The translations under genes and the position numbers were made by a program. Below, piece after piece: positions 21,801-30,613 of a stretch of DNA of 64,000 bases. The notes beneath the pieces are model-generated. The model was not told where the DNA came from and ran no database searches. It saw nothing but the letters and a program-made list of their open reading frames with translations. Every line of letters begins with the position of its first letter. Position 1 is the stretch's first letter. Source of the DNA: Eutreptiella sp. 'Long Island Sound 2002' (taxonomy: Eukaryota > Euglenozoa > Euglenophyceae > Eutreptiales > Eutreptiaceae); the NCBI GenBank assembly GCA_964036045.1, contig OZ038379.1, positions 185,234,642-185,298,641 of the forward strand, read 5' to 3'.

Positions 21801-23772
21801 GTGGGTCCTAGTACCTCTGGGCCACTGGAACTGGAAGTGGAACCAGGCCAGGGGGAACTACTCTACCTATGAGCAGGAACTGCTCGCGGGTATGCTGGTG
21901 CTATCCTCACAAGCACGACTGTTGGGGAGTAACCCTGTGGTCTGGCTATGCGACCAAGAACCGGTCCGCAGTTTCCAGAAGGGCCCCCCACCTGAGAAGG
22001 CCAAGCTACGTCGCTGGTGGACCTACCTCAGCCAACTACGGCTGACGGTACACCATATCCAGGGAGTGAAGAACGAGTGTGCCGACTACATCAGCCGCAA
22101 CAACTTCGACGCCCTGATTGGTGCCCGGTCTGAAGCGCTGGCTAAGGAAGCGTTCAGCCGTATGGACGTACACCTGGACCTGAACATGACCATGATACGC
22201 CCCCTGGATGGACTCCAACAATCGGAGTACCTACAGGAGTTTGGGGATATCTACCGGCGCCTGGAGAAACGCCTTGAACCCCTCCTGGTCAACCAAGACC
22301 AGTGGAAGCGGGACAAGAGCTACCTCTGGCACGAGGACCGCATCGTGGTGCCTAGTGACCGAGTCCCAGCGCTGCTGAAGTGGACCCATGAGTCCAGTGG
22401 TCATGTGGGTGCTGACCGTACCCTGAGGCTGTTCAAGCAGTGGTTCCACACTACGTGGACTGACGACCAGCTGCGGAAGACGCTCCTGCCTATCGTGGAC
22501 AAGTGCCCGTGCAGGTCCTGTAAACCAGGGGATATCAGGGACAGAGGTCTCTACTCGACCCTGCCCATCCCTCACTGTGCTAACAGTGTTCTATACGTGG
22601 ACTACACGGAGATGCCGAAGTTCGGGGGCTATGACTTCGCCCTCGTGGTAACCTGTGGGTTGACCAGGTTTACCAGGGTGTTCCCATGTACCAAGCACAT
22701 TACCGGAGAGGAGACTATCAAGATACTCCTGGAGGAGTGGTTTTGTGTCTATGGGGCGCCCAAGGAGATCAACTCCGATGAGGACGTACGAGTACGCTCA
22801 GATACTGGCTGGTACAAGAGGGTCCTGAGGTCCCTCAATGTCCAGGTATCTACGGGGATTCCCTACTCTCACACGAGCAACCCCCTATGTGAGCGACAGA
22901 TTCGTGTCCTGAAGGAGAACGTCAGGATATGGTGCAAAACTGAACGCACCAGAGACTGGGTGAGACTACTCCCCGTCATATCCTTGATGATGAACTCCCA
23001 AGAGAGTTCAGCTACTGGCTACTCGCCACATGAGCTATTCATGGGGCGCCCGGCATGGTTCCTACATGCCCCCTATCCAGAGGACACCCATTCTTCTGTG
23101 GGTGAATGGGTCCAAGAGCAACAAACGAAGGTGGACAAGGCCAAGGCTATGCTCCAGAGAGTGAGGGAGCGTCAGTGGAACAAGAAGAACAAGCACCGTG
23201 TACCGGCCACCTACCAAGAAGGGGACTGGGTGCTGGTGCACCACAGTCGACTACCCGCCTGGCCACGCTCTACCAGCGATGACCCATACTTCGGGCCGTA
23301 CAAGATCCTATCTGTGGATGGACACCGTATCACCGTGCGGTGTTCTCCCCGTCTAGGGGGGACCCTGGTGTGCGCCGCTCAACACCTGAAGCGCTACCAT
23401 GATCCTGAAGACCTCTGTGGGGAGGAGTGGGAGCTGAACGACGAGGAAATCGCCGCTGTGGACCTACAAGGGGCTGCCAGCCCTATGGAAGTTGAAGGTG
23501 AACTCCCTGACATGAACGCCGAGGAGATGGCTAAGGAGGGCTTCTACCTGGTGAAGTCTGTCCTACGCCACCGCTATCGCCAGGGTTGGCGCTTCCTCAC
23601 CCTCTGGGAAGGGTTTGGAGTCGAAGAGGCCACCTGGGAGCCCTTCTCTGCATTTGTTCTACCTGAGGGACGCCTAAACTCAGTTCTGGTTGACTACTTG
23701 TCCCAGAACAACCTTGGTGAGTTGTTGAGGCTCGCTGAGATGCTTGCCTCCAAGAATAAAGCTAGGGACTGA
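18844..23772 (+). CDS. Pol polyprotein of element C (PR-Dam-like-RT-RNase H-INT-chromodomain)
   Basis: About 1,642 codons reached by readthrough from gag. Residue numbers here count from GTG 18874. Protease: LDTGATISIVAKK (D18). A DIRS/Dam-like segment follows with VELFPSDKQH and NPRF (residue 209; the NPPF motif is altered). RT: MDKRSGFWQV, MPFGVANAPALFQ and HIDD (775-778) in place of YIDD. RNase H: TDASN (about 928), YEQELLAGM and CDQEP. Integrase: zinc motif HESSGH...CPCRSC (from about 1171), then Asp in YVDYTEM, Asp in NSDEDVR and Glu in NPLCERQ. A C-terminal chromodomain (about 1556-1606, FYLVKSVL...GWRFLTLWEGF...ATWEP) would steer integration to modified histones. No defect is seen apart from the NPRF variant. 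Confidence 0.95.
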   Translation, partial: RGRSGGTQDLVFWVRIRLGGREYLGVLDTGATISIVAKKILPCGSLKNTMTTAAIRMGDGHVVHSCGDCEVEVPMGSRTIAHRFYVMDTDAFDFVLGTDFFVQHSQIQSLTLQAPYLLYVDHGSGRESVPLEQSEHTSSYLRLSKEEPSNMMAASRTEDYQLLGEVLDQGLKELGYSREDLSVELFPSDKQHVLDLYCSKGKNCSYKFYWPSFGMAYGNPRFSELGKVLTKVALERSRMVLCSPDWGAHGGNEYWRTLLDKLTISSVRLPDEAIYVPLGRKTPIGKPGWGSMLSVVDGGLTTIPWEDLDPTLVQAIQRESDGLALGDLKDRLRHQNAVETTPGGDEYVVTDTNAPNSPCHVPVPDGVSECGLSELPSSIHSGDETEHDAFFVQTAVEEVENAEYVAPLKPLLSMRVEDPVDEELDPRSRLREYVDSKRKLVAKKLCYAKPTRSSWPLKQGRMGDLSQLKEDLEQKITTWQREVDLKLMKSVWGAHVRTPDEDDLSEECVCEPPKACLCCHRPPEMVEQDLLYAYQGLKDATAGEESVEDHLPTSIQGASNLHSDDDMEDKIKVLDPRVQKLIRTYLEVFGELPPPASCDKLVQMDLKLKPEFVGHKIRRRPYPAPKEQADEIERQIQECIDAGLVLEYKDGDYPLHCSPCFLVAKPGSTAKRLVMDYGELNKKTLNHSGSIPNMESTLEKIASCRYKTKMDKRSGFWQVDLTPNAQELLAFITPQGRVFKWKVMPFGVANAPALFQELMNKILSILRRRPKVQELISRGAQMEAHIDDVCLGTDTQEDHLILLGEFFAVCQENHTRLKLEKCEFMQETMQYLGFDVGYGWWTPAASKAKPLMDAKVRHEDPKKGLHDVRSFIGACNFYRRHIKKFTYTSAVLTDLIKKSTTWRWGPQEQQAFDELKDKVANAKCLGVPRAQGEIILVTDASNVGGGGTLFQWQALEKEEFDSAISQWGTEGLNRDETLKHSYPDDKWVLVPLGHWNWKWNQARGNYSTYEQELLAGMLVLSSQARLLGSNPVVWLCDQEPVRSFQKGPPPEKAKLRRWWTYLSQLRLTVHHIQGVKNECADYISRNNFDALIGARSEALAKEAFSRMDVHLDLNMTMIRPLDGLQQSEYLQEFGDIYRRLEKRLEPLLVNQDQWKRDKSYLWHEDRIVVPSDRVPALLKWTHESSGHVGADRTLRLFKQWFHTTWTDDQLRKTLLPIVDKCPCRSCKPGDIRDRGLYSTLPIPHCANSVLYVDYTEMPKFGGYDFALVVTCGLTRFTRVFPCTKHITGEETIKILLEEWFCVYGAPKEINSDEDVRVRSDTGWYKRVLRSLNVQVSTGIPYSHTSNPLCERQIRVLKENVRIWCKTERTRDWVRLLPVISLMMNSQESSATGYSPHELFMGRPAWFLHAPYPEDTHSSVGEWVQEQQTKVDKAKAMLQRVRERQWNKKNKHRVPATYQEGDWVLVHHSRLPAWPRSTSDDPYFGPYKILSVDGHRITVRCSPRLGGTLVCAAQHLKRYHDPEDLCGEEWELNDEEIAAVDLQGAASPMEVEGELPDMNAEEMAKEGFYLVKSVLRHRYRQGWRFLTLWEGFGVEEATWEPFSAFVLPEGRLNSVLVDYLSQNNLGELLRLAEMLASKNKARD

Positions 23773-26038
23773 ACCTTACCCTTACCTGCCAAAGCGTATG
23801 TGTGAGTGTGCTAGTCCTAAGGTCCTGAGAGCAAGCCGCAGAAGTGGTGTCCTAATTATACCCAAGTCTGCGCCCTTGCTGAACCTGGAGGGTTGGCTTA
23901 TTGATGCCACGGGGTACGCCCCGGGTCTCCCCTCCCCTATGCGCCCAATTTCTGTGCTGGCGCAAAACCTTGGGGGAATACCCAGAGTGTTAATCCAGGT
24001 ATTGTTTTCCCTACCTACCTGTCTACTACAGGGAGGGGTGGCCAAAAGCTATGAAGGCATGCAAAACGCCTGTTTGCTATGTGGCCAAAAACACTAACCT
24101 AACCCACTGTCACAGCCCACCAACCCAGCTAAAATTGCAGGAAAAGGGTGGGACAGTGACACACCCCCTACAGGTCCTACACACCCTACAGTGGCACCAT
24201 CCTGGTGGGCGAGCGCTGGGCAACTGGCTCTAGCCCCCACGCAGGACTACCACTCCTACACGCACGCTCTACTTGGCGTTGCGAAGAGAAAGTTCTCGAG
24301 GGTCCTAGCGACCCACCTGTGAAATGACAAGAGAACACAGCGCTGCTAAGCAACTGTGGCCTCACAGGGGACGCCACAACGCGTTTCCCCTGCAAGGGCT
24401 TGGAGGGAAGGAGTGCTCTCGTGTGCAAGGCGCAGATGTCGATGAAGTCGGACTCCCTGCTCTGCCACAGGCGGAGCGGAGTTACTTGTTTGTGTGATCT
24501 GCGCCCCTGTTTAGCAGGGCATAAAAAAAAAATGCTGCTGCACCACTCACCCTACCTGCCCACCTGTAAAACAAAGGCAAATGAAAGGGCGTTTGCGGCG
24601 GAGGAACCAAGGCACACTCCAGGTATTATACCCTTCTCAGTGTGCCCTATAATACGCTGTCCGCAAACACGCTGCATGGAGCAGCTACCCTTATCAAGCA
24701 AGCAAGCGTTAAGGGACTCCTCAGGTTCTCTTAAAGAACGTACCGAGGAGCCCCTGGGTAGCCTAAACAAGGTTTACCGTGCGCACTTCGCGTGTCCTAC
24801 CCTTTAATGCGTGTGTGCATGCACGACTATGCACAATCACGTGGGCAAACCTGCCCATCTCCACAACAATCTTGACTCCACCAGGGGGTGGCCCCGCCTG
24901 GGCGTACCTACCATACCTACCGCTGGGAAGTGAAGCAAGGAGAGAAAACAAAAGGGGCGCACGCGAAGAACGTTGCTATGCACTTGTGTGTATGACTAAT
25001 CACCCTGATCTGACCGCTAATCATCTGCAATCTTTCCAATCAATCCCTCTACCGCGTCCTATCGTGGTTATCGTTGTTAACGCTGCTACACGACTCGGTC
25101 ACGGAGACTCGAGACGAGCAATGTGTATGCGGCATGCAAGACGAGCATACCTGTAGTTTATACCTGATTCATTGAAGTCTTTTCAATTGATTTTCGAATT
25201 CTTGAATTTTTGAAGCTTCTATTAGTGTGGGTGGAATCTGTATGTTTGTTTATTAATGTGTGTCTCGTCATTTTCAAGACTACGTGATACATACGTTTAT
25301 AATTCCATTATTTTTCCATTTTCCGGCGCTTCGCTAGGAGCCGCTCCCGCGCGCCGCCATTTTATGCGTATGAATTTCTGGACTTAAAAAATCCAGAGAT
25401 GACTATAATTTCTATAAAAATGTGCTGAAGATGCACAATTGGATTCTGCTCAGGTGTGTCGTTTCAGAAAAATTCTGCGCCGTCATTTGACGGATTTTGG
25501 TGTCGTCGCTTCGTTTTTGCGTGGATTCGTCCATAAATCTCCCATTCCTGCCTCTGCAGATACCCACGCGCAGCCTCGCTGAGTAGGCCGTGTTCGGGCC
25601 GAAACGCAGGTGCCTGGAGAGACTGAGCAGAACCAAGACCCCACCAAGGGGCAAATTAATTTCTTTTCGACTCCCTACGCCCTAAGACAGGTCACAGGTC
25701 GCCAGCAGGTTTACGAGAACCCATGCGAGTGTGTATAATGTGTCTTGCGTTTGGGTTGTGTCGACGCTGCGTCTTGGAGGAAGGGATGCATATGCACATG
25801 TTTGGCATGCTCCCAATCTAACCCAACCAAGCCACAGGAGCCCCGGCAGCGCCGAGAGCGCTGAGTCTTCTGTAGGAAACTGTACAATCAGAGCAGCAAA
25901 AGGACGCCAGCCATGGTGAGCGCCCATTTTTCAGTGTGAGGGAGACTGTAGGTATTTTAAAGTAGATGTGGAAACCAAGGAAAGGCCAAGAAAAATTCCC
26001 TTTTTCCTAAAATGCGACAGTGGTGGCCACCACAGCAC
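23773..26038 (+). other. long 3' noncoding region of element C
   Basis: 2.3 kb without a supported gene. 23773-23984 matches 44214-44428 and 23985-24810 matches 55491-56336 of element A, where the two parts are separated by transposon F. The conserved part includes the hairpin at 24717-24750. From about 24820 to the polypurine tract A and C diverge. Several short open frames here are not conserved between A and C, so I do not call them genes. Confidence 0.8.
24717..24750 (+). other. conserved hairpin in 3' region of A/C family
   Basis: CTCCTC...GAGGAG arms with inner GGTTCT/AGAAC-type pairing around a CTTAA loop. The A copy (56244-56277) has CTCCTCGG/CCGAGGAG, so outer pairing is extended there by two pairs. 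It is retained in two elements otherwise diverged in this region and might be an RNA export, dimerisation or 3'-end signal; the role is unknown. Confidence 0.45.
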
Positions 26039-26046
26039 AAGGGGGG
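26039..26046 (+). other. polypurine tract of element C
   Basis: AAGGGGGG directly abuts the first base of the 3' LTR, the position of the plus-strand primer in LTR retrotransposons. A (AGGGGGG at 57555-57561), B (AAGTGGGGGGG at 42825-42835) and E (GAGGGGGG at 62117-62124) have the same design. Confidence 0.8.
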
Positions 26047-26863
26047 AGTAAGAAAAAGTGCTTTTCCATTGCTTTGGGACATACTCTAGTTGTATTAGAG
26101 ATGCACTGAGCATCCATGCATTTTTATCTTAGTATTGGTCCAGCCAAAAGTGGTGAGAACACATTTTGACCTATGGAACCAAACACCCAATCAGGATATG
26201 GAGTGGACCCCTTAATCCCCTTTCAATCAGAAGTAAAACATCTTTTCCTGAGTTGACTGAGCACTGACATACCTAAGGTAGAGCCTATGAATTTATCTAT
26301 GTTTTTCCATGAATACTTATCTGCCCTAGTGGTATGCACCATAGGGGGTTAGGCACCTCTTTTTGAGAGGTCCTGGGTTCAATTCCTGGTCAGCCTAACT
26401 AAGTAGGAAGATCCCAACTGAGTAGGAAGATCCCATGTGACATGGCAGTGACCTCATCGCCACATACCATGCCACCTCAGCACATATGGGAGCCAAAACA
26501 AAGAGTGCACATCTCCTAAGATGGCACTATGGAGAGAGAGTGATCCTGAGGCAGTTTTCTAACTCTTTTCCCAAAACATTTCAGCTATCTCTGTGAATAT
26601 GTATTCATTTGTATCCTGAGTTGCAGTTTCTGTGAATATCTAATCATCTTTCACTGTTTACACTGCAGCCCTTCATGCTTTGATCCTGAATTACCTTCTC
26701 CTTGCATACTATTGGCTTGGGCTATCCTGGATTGAGTTGGCTTTACTGTATTTCAACAAACAAAAGCTTTTCATCATCCAAAACCAGCAGCAGGACACCC
26801 TACAGCAACAACAAGCAGCAGGAGAAGCAAAAACACAGTGCTGAAAACACTATAAACTTTTCT
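26047..26863 (+). repeat. 3' LTR of element C (817 bp)
   Basis: Same length and, as far as read by eye, same sequence as the 5' LTR, including the tRNA-like segment and the small internal tandem duplication. It is followed by the second ATGAG target copy at 26864-26868. Confidence 0.96.
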
Positions 26864-26868
26864 ATGAG

Positions 26869-29800
26869 GGAGGAAGGGTTGTTATGTGCACCCCTGACTG
26901 GGGTTGCTCTGGTGAACATGCTTACTGGCGCCGTATGCTTGACCGAATGACCGTGGGAAGAGTGCAACTCCCCGACGGCCCCATCTATGTGCCAGAGGAC
27001 TCAGACACAGCTATGCAGGCCCCTGAGTGGGCCAGTTTCCTGTCCATCATCGATGGATCTCTCAATCCTGTACCCCTGTGTGACCTGGACCAGGTGCTAC
27101 TAAAAGAGGTCATGGCCGAAAATCGTGGCCTGACTCTTTATGATCTCAAAAATCGATCTCCTGAGCACCTATCTGCCACACTTACAGGGTGTGAGTCTCC
27201 TGATGACTATCTGGAACCTGCAGCTGTAAAAGAGGATGCTGACGACGAACTATCTGAGATCGCCAGCACTATTCCCTCTGTTGATCCCAGCTGTGTTGAC
27301 CTGAAACATAGTGCTTTCCTGGCCCAGCTGTTGCTAGAGGAGGTAGATCTAGAGTCAACCTCTGAACCCGCTTCCTCTGTTGGTAAACCAGTACTACACC
27401 TGCAGCCTGTGCACACAGATGAACCCGTGGCCCGGAGTACTGCTGCTAATAACATGCCCTTGTCTGAGCATGACACGCAAGAACTCCGACGGCTGTTGTA
27501 CCTGAAGGCCGAAGGTATTGAGCGCCAAGAGCGGCTGCAATACCTCAGACAGACCTGGAAATACTCCATCTGGTCTGAGGAGGACGATGAGTCCTATACG
27601 CTGCCTGATCCTGAGATACCTCTAGTGTACTCTCTACACTATGGGCAGCAATGTTCCCCTGAGTGGGACGATGGTACTGTACCTGCCGAAACTGCTGATC
27701 GGCATAAAAAGAAAGAACATGGGAAAAGCAACCTCCATGCTGAGGAGGATTTCCTTCAGAAAGTCGAGAGTCTTAACCTTGACCCCTGCTTGAAGAAACT
27801 GCTTATAACCTATGAGGAGGTGTTCGGCGCCTTGCCGCCTCCCCTATCTTGCAAAAAACTGGTCCAGATGGACCTGAAATTGAAACCAGAATTTGAAAAG
27901 ACGCGAGTGAGGCGTCGTCCCTATCCCGCTCCACAGGAACAGGTTGAAGAAATCGAGCGCCAGATCCAAGAATGCATTGATGCTGGCCTCGTTGAAGAGT
28001 ACAAACATGGGGACTATCCCCATCACTGCAGCCCCTGTTTCCTTGTTGCTAAACCACGGTCGACTGCTCTACGTCTTGTTGTAGACTATGGTGAGGTCAA
28101 CAAGAAAACCCAGAACCACTCAGGGAGTATTCCTAACATGGAAAACACCCTGGAGCGTATTGCCAAATGCAGGTATAAGACCAAAATGGACAAACGCTCT
28201 GGTTTCTGGCAGGTTGACCTAACCGCCGCAGCTCAGGAGCTGCTTGCCTTTATAACCCCTAAGGGTCGTGTTTTCAAGTGGAAGGTTATGCCTTTCGGGG
28301 TGGCTAACGCCCCAGCGCTCTTCCAGGAGCTTATGAACAAAATTTTGTACATACTTAGGCGCAGGCCTCTAGTACAAGAGTTGATTTCTCGGGGTGCAGA
28401 AATGGAGGCTCACATCGACGACGTGAGTTTGGGTACTAATACCAAAGAGGACCATGTCCTTCTCCTACGTGAATTCTTCACTGTTTGTCAAGAAAACCAT
28501 CTCCGAATCAAACTCGAAAAATGTGAGTTCATGAAAGAGGAGATGGAGTATTTGGGTTTCGACGTGGGGTATGGCTGGTGGAAACCAGCCGCGTCTAAGA
28601 TGCAGCCCCTACAGGACATGCAGATTCGCGATGACCCTAAGAAGGGTCTACACGATGTGAGGAGTTTTGTGGGCGCCTGTAATTTCTATCGGCGTCACAT
28701 CCACAATTTTACTTACTCCTCTGCACCCCTCACTGACCTAATCAAGAAAACTACTCCCTGGAGGTGGACCTCCAGAGAGGAAGAGTGTTTCCAGGAGTTG
28801 AAGAAGAAGATTGCCTCCTCCAACTGCCTGGGAGTTCCCCGCCCCGAGGGCGAGATAGTCCTGATCACTGATGCCAGTGATGTAGGGGGGGGAGGTACGA
28901 TCTATCAATGGCAGGAGCTTAACCCCGCTGAGCTAACCCACTGCCATTATCGTACTACTGGACTGAACCGTGATGGTTCGTTGAAACACGACTATCCTAC
29001 CAGTGAGTGGCGACTGGTGCCACTGGGACACTGGAATTGGAAGTGGAACCAAGCGCGTTCCAACTACAGCACCTATGACCAGGAACTCCTGGCCGGTATG
29101 TTGGTGCTATCTTCACAATCCCGACTCCTGGGGTCTAACCCTATTGTCTGGCTGTGTGACCAGGAGCCTGTGAAGTCTTTTCAGAAGGGCCCACCACCAG
29201 AGAAAGCGAAGCTAAAACGGTGGTGGACTTACCTGAGCCAGTTCAGGCTGACAGTGCATCATATCCCCGGGATTAAGAATGAACTGTCTGACTATATATC
29301 GCGCAACAACTTCGATGCGCTTATTGGTGAGAGCTCTGAGGCGCTCGCCAAAGAGGCTTTCCAGCGTATGGATGTCCAGCTTGACCTGTCCATGCGCACT
29401 GCTGGAATCCTGGAGGGTTGGAGTCTAACCGACTATCAGTCAGAGTATGAAGAAATTCTCCAAACCCTCAACACTGGTCTCGAACCCCGTGTCATTGACG
29501 GGCACCAGTGGTATAAAAACAATCAGTACCTCTTCTACGAGGACCGAATTGTGGTGCCTGAGGCAAGACTAGATGGGTGCCTACAGTGGTCCCATCTCAG
29601 TTCCGGTCACACTGGCGCTAATCGCTCAGTGGACTTCTTCCGTGAGTGTTTCTACTCTAGTCTAACCCTGACTGAACTGAGGTCGCGTATGCAGACCATT
29701 GTGGATGCTTGTGGCTGTCATGCCAGCAAGCAGAGCGACAGTAGGGATAGGGGCCTGATCTCCAGCTTACCCATACCCTATTGTGCTAACTCTCTTCTCT

Positions 29801-30269
29801 ACGTGGATTACATCCACGGCCTACCACGCTTTGGCGGCTATGATAGTTGCCTCGTGGTCACCTGTGGTCTATCTCGCTTCACCCGTGTGTTCCCTTGCAA
29901 TAAGAAAATCACAGGTGAGCAGACTGTAAAAATGTTGGTCGAACAATGGTTCGAACCCTATGGAGCACCTAAACAGGTGCACTCTGATGAAGATGTACGC
30001 ATCCGCAGTGACACTGGGTGGTACAAACGAGTGCTAAATGCCCTCAACGTGGAGGTAACCACAGGTGTGCCCTACACTCACACGTCTAACCCTCTCTGTG
30101 AGAGACAGAACCGTGTGGTGGAGCAAAACTTAAGAATCCTGATGAAACAGGAGCGCACCAAGGACTGGGTACGCCTAGTGACCTGGGCAGTTCTGTCCAT
30201 GAACTCACAGCGGAGCTCTTCTACGGGTTTCACCCCCCACGAACTGTTCCATGGAGGACGACCTGCTTG
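26869..30269 (+). pseudogene. Pol of element A, segment 2: Dam-like remainder, RT, RNase H, integrase core
   Basis: Resumes the A pol frame right after the C insertion (GGRVVMCTPDW matches SRMVLCSPDW in C). RT carries MDKRSGFWQV, MPFGVANAPALFQ and HIDD (nt ~28411); RNase H carries ITDASD, YDQELLAGM and CDQEP; integrase has HLSSGH...CGCHAS (one Cys of the zinc motif appears replaced), then Asp in YVDYIHG, Asp in HSDEDVR and Glu in NPLCERQ. The segment has no internal stop and ends at GRPA plus two bases of the next codon, where element B inserted between CTTG duplicates. It continues at 43184. Confidence 0.92.
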
Positions 30270-30613
30270 TGAAGCAGGTCACAACCCTACCCTGGCATTT
30301 TACCCCTAAGGGAGCATTATTTGGCCCTATATATGGGATATATGTGGGATAGGGTATATCATATTCCATTTCCTTGTTAGGAATATAGGATGTGGGATGG
30401 ATAAGGCAATCATGGATGTTTAGTAGTTATATCAATTAGTGGATGATAGGGTGGATTTCTCATATGTGCATATCAGGTATTTCATTGGCTATGTGTACCA
30501 TATCTGTTTGCAGGATACTATTCAGTCAACACTATCGTTATGTCTTCGGTGCCAAGCAATGTTGCTGCCCATGCCACTGCGACCTCTGCTCCTGACCACC
30601 AGGTCTGGTTTCA
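30270..30613 (+). repeat. 5' LTR of element B (344 bp)
   Basis: TGAAGCAGGTCAC...CTGGTTTCA. It contains a TATA-type stretch (CCTATATATGGG, about 30325-30336) and, unusually, the first ATG of the gag frame (30540), so the LTR contributes coding sequence. Directly downstream is the primer-binding site. Confidence 0.96.
30327..30335 (+). promoter_or_regulatory. putative TATA box in B 5' LTR
   Basis: CTATATATG lies about 210 bp upstream of the gag ATG, followed by further AT-rich repeats (GGATATATGTGGGATA). The same sequence is in the 3' LTR (42893-42901). Several short upstream ATGs (for example 30411 and 30415) lie between it and the gag start. Confidence 0.45.

Larger units (their letters stand above)
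15424..26863 (+). mobile_element. element C: full-length, apparently intact Ty3/gypsy retrotransposon
   Basis: 11,440 bp bounded by two 817 bp LTRs that I cannot tell apart by eye, with target duplication ATGAG (15419-15423 and 26864-26868). It has a PBS-like site at 16240, gag 16339-18843, in-frame pol to 23772, a 2.3 kb 3' noncoding region and the polypurine tract AAGGGGGG next to the 3' LTR. Gag and pol have no premature stop other than the gag terminator, and catalytic motifs are present throughout. Identical LTRs indicate very recent insertion, after A. Confidence 0.96.

Noticed and set aside
23744-25156. Several 60-135 codon frames in the C 3' region
   Set aside because: Not conserved as frames in the homologous A segments.
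26702-26950. Frame crossing from C 3' LTR into A pol
   Set aside because: Chance fusion of LTR sequence with the pol fragment, out of register with pol; the true pol frame is entered by joining 15423 to 26869.
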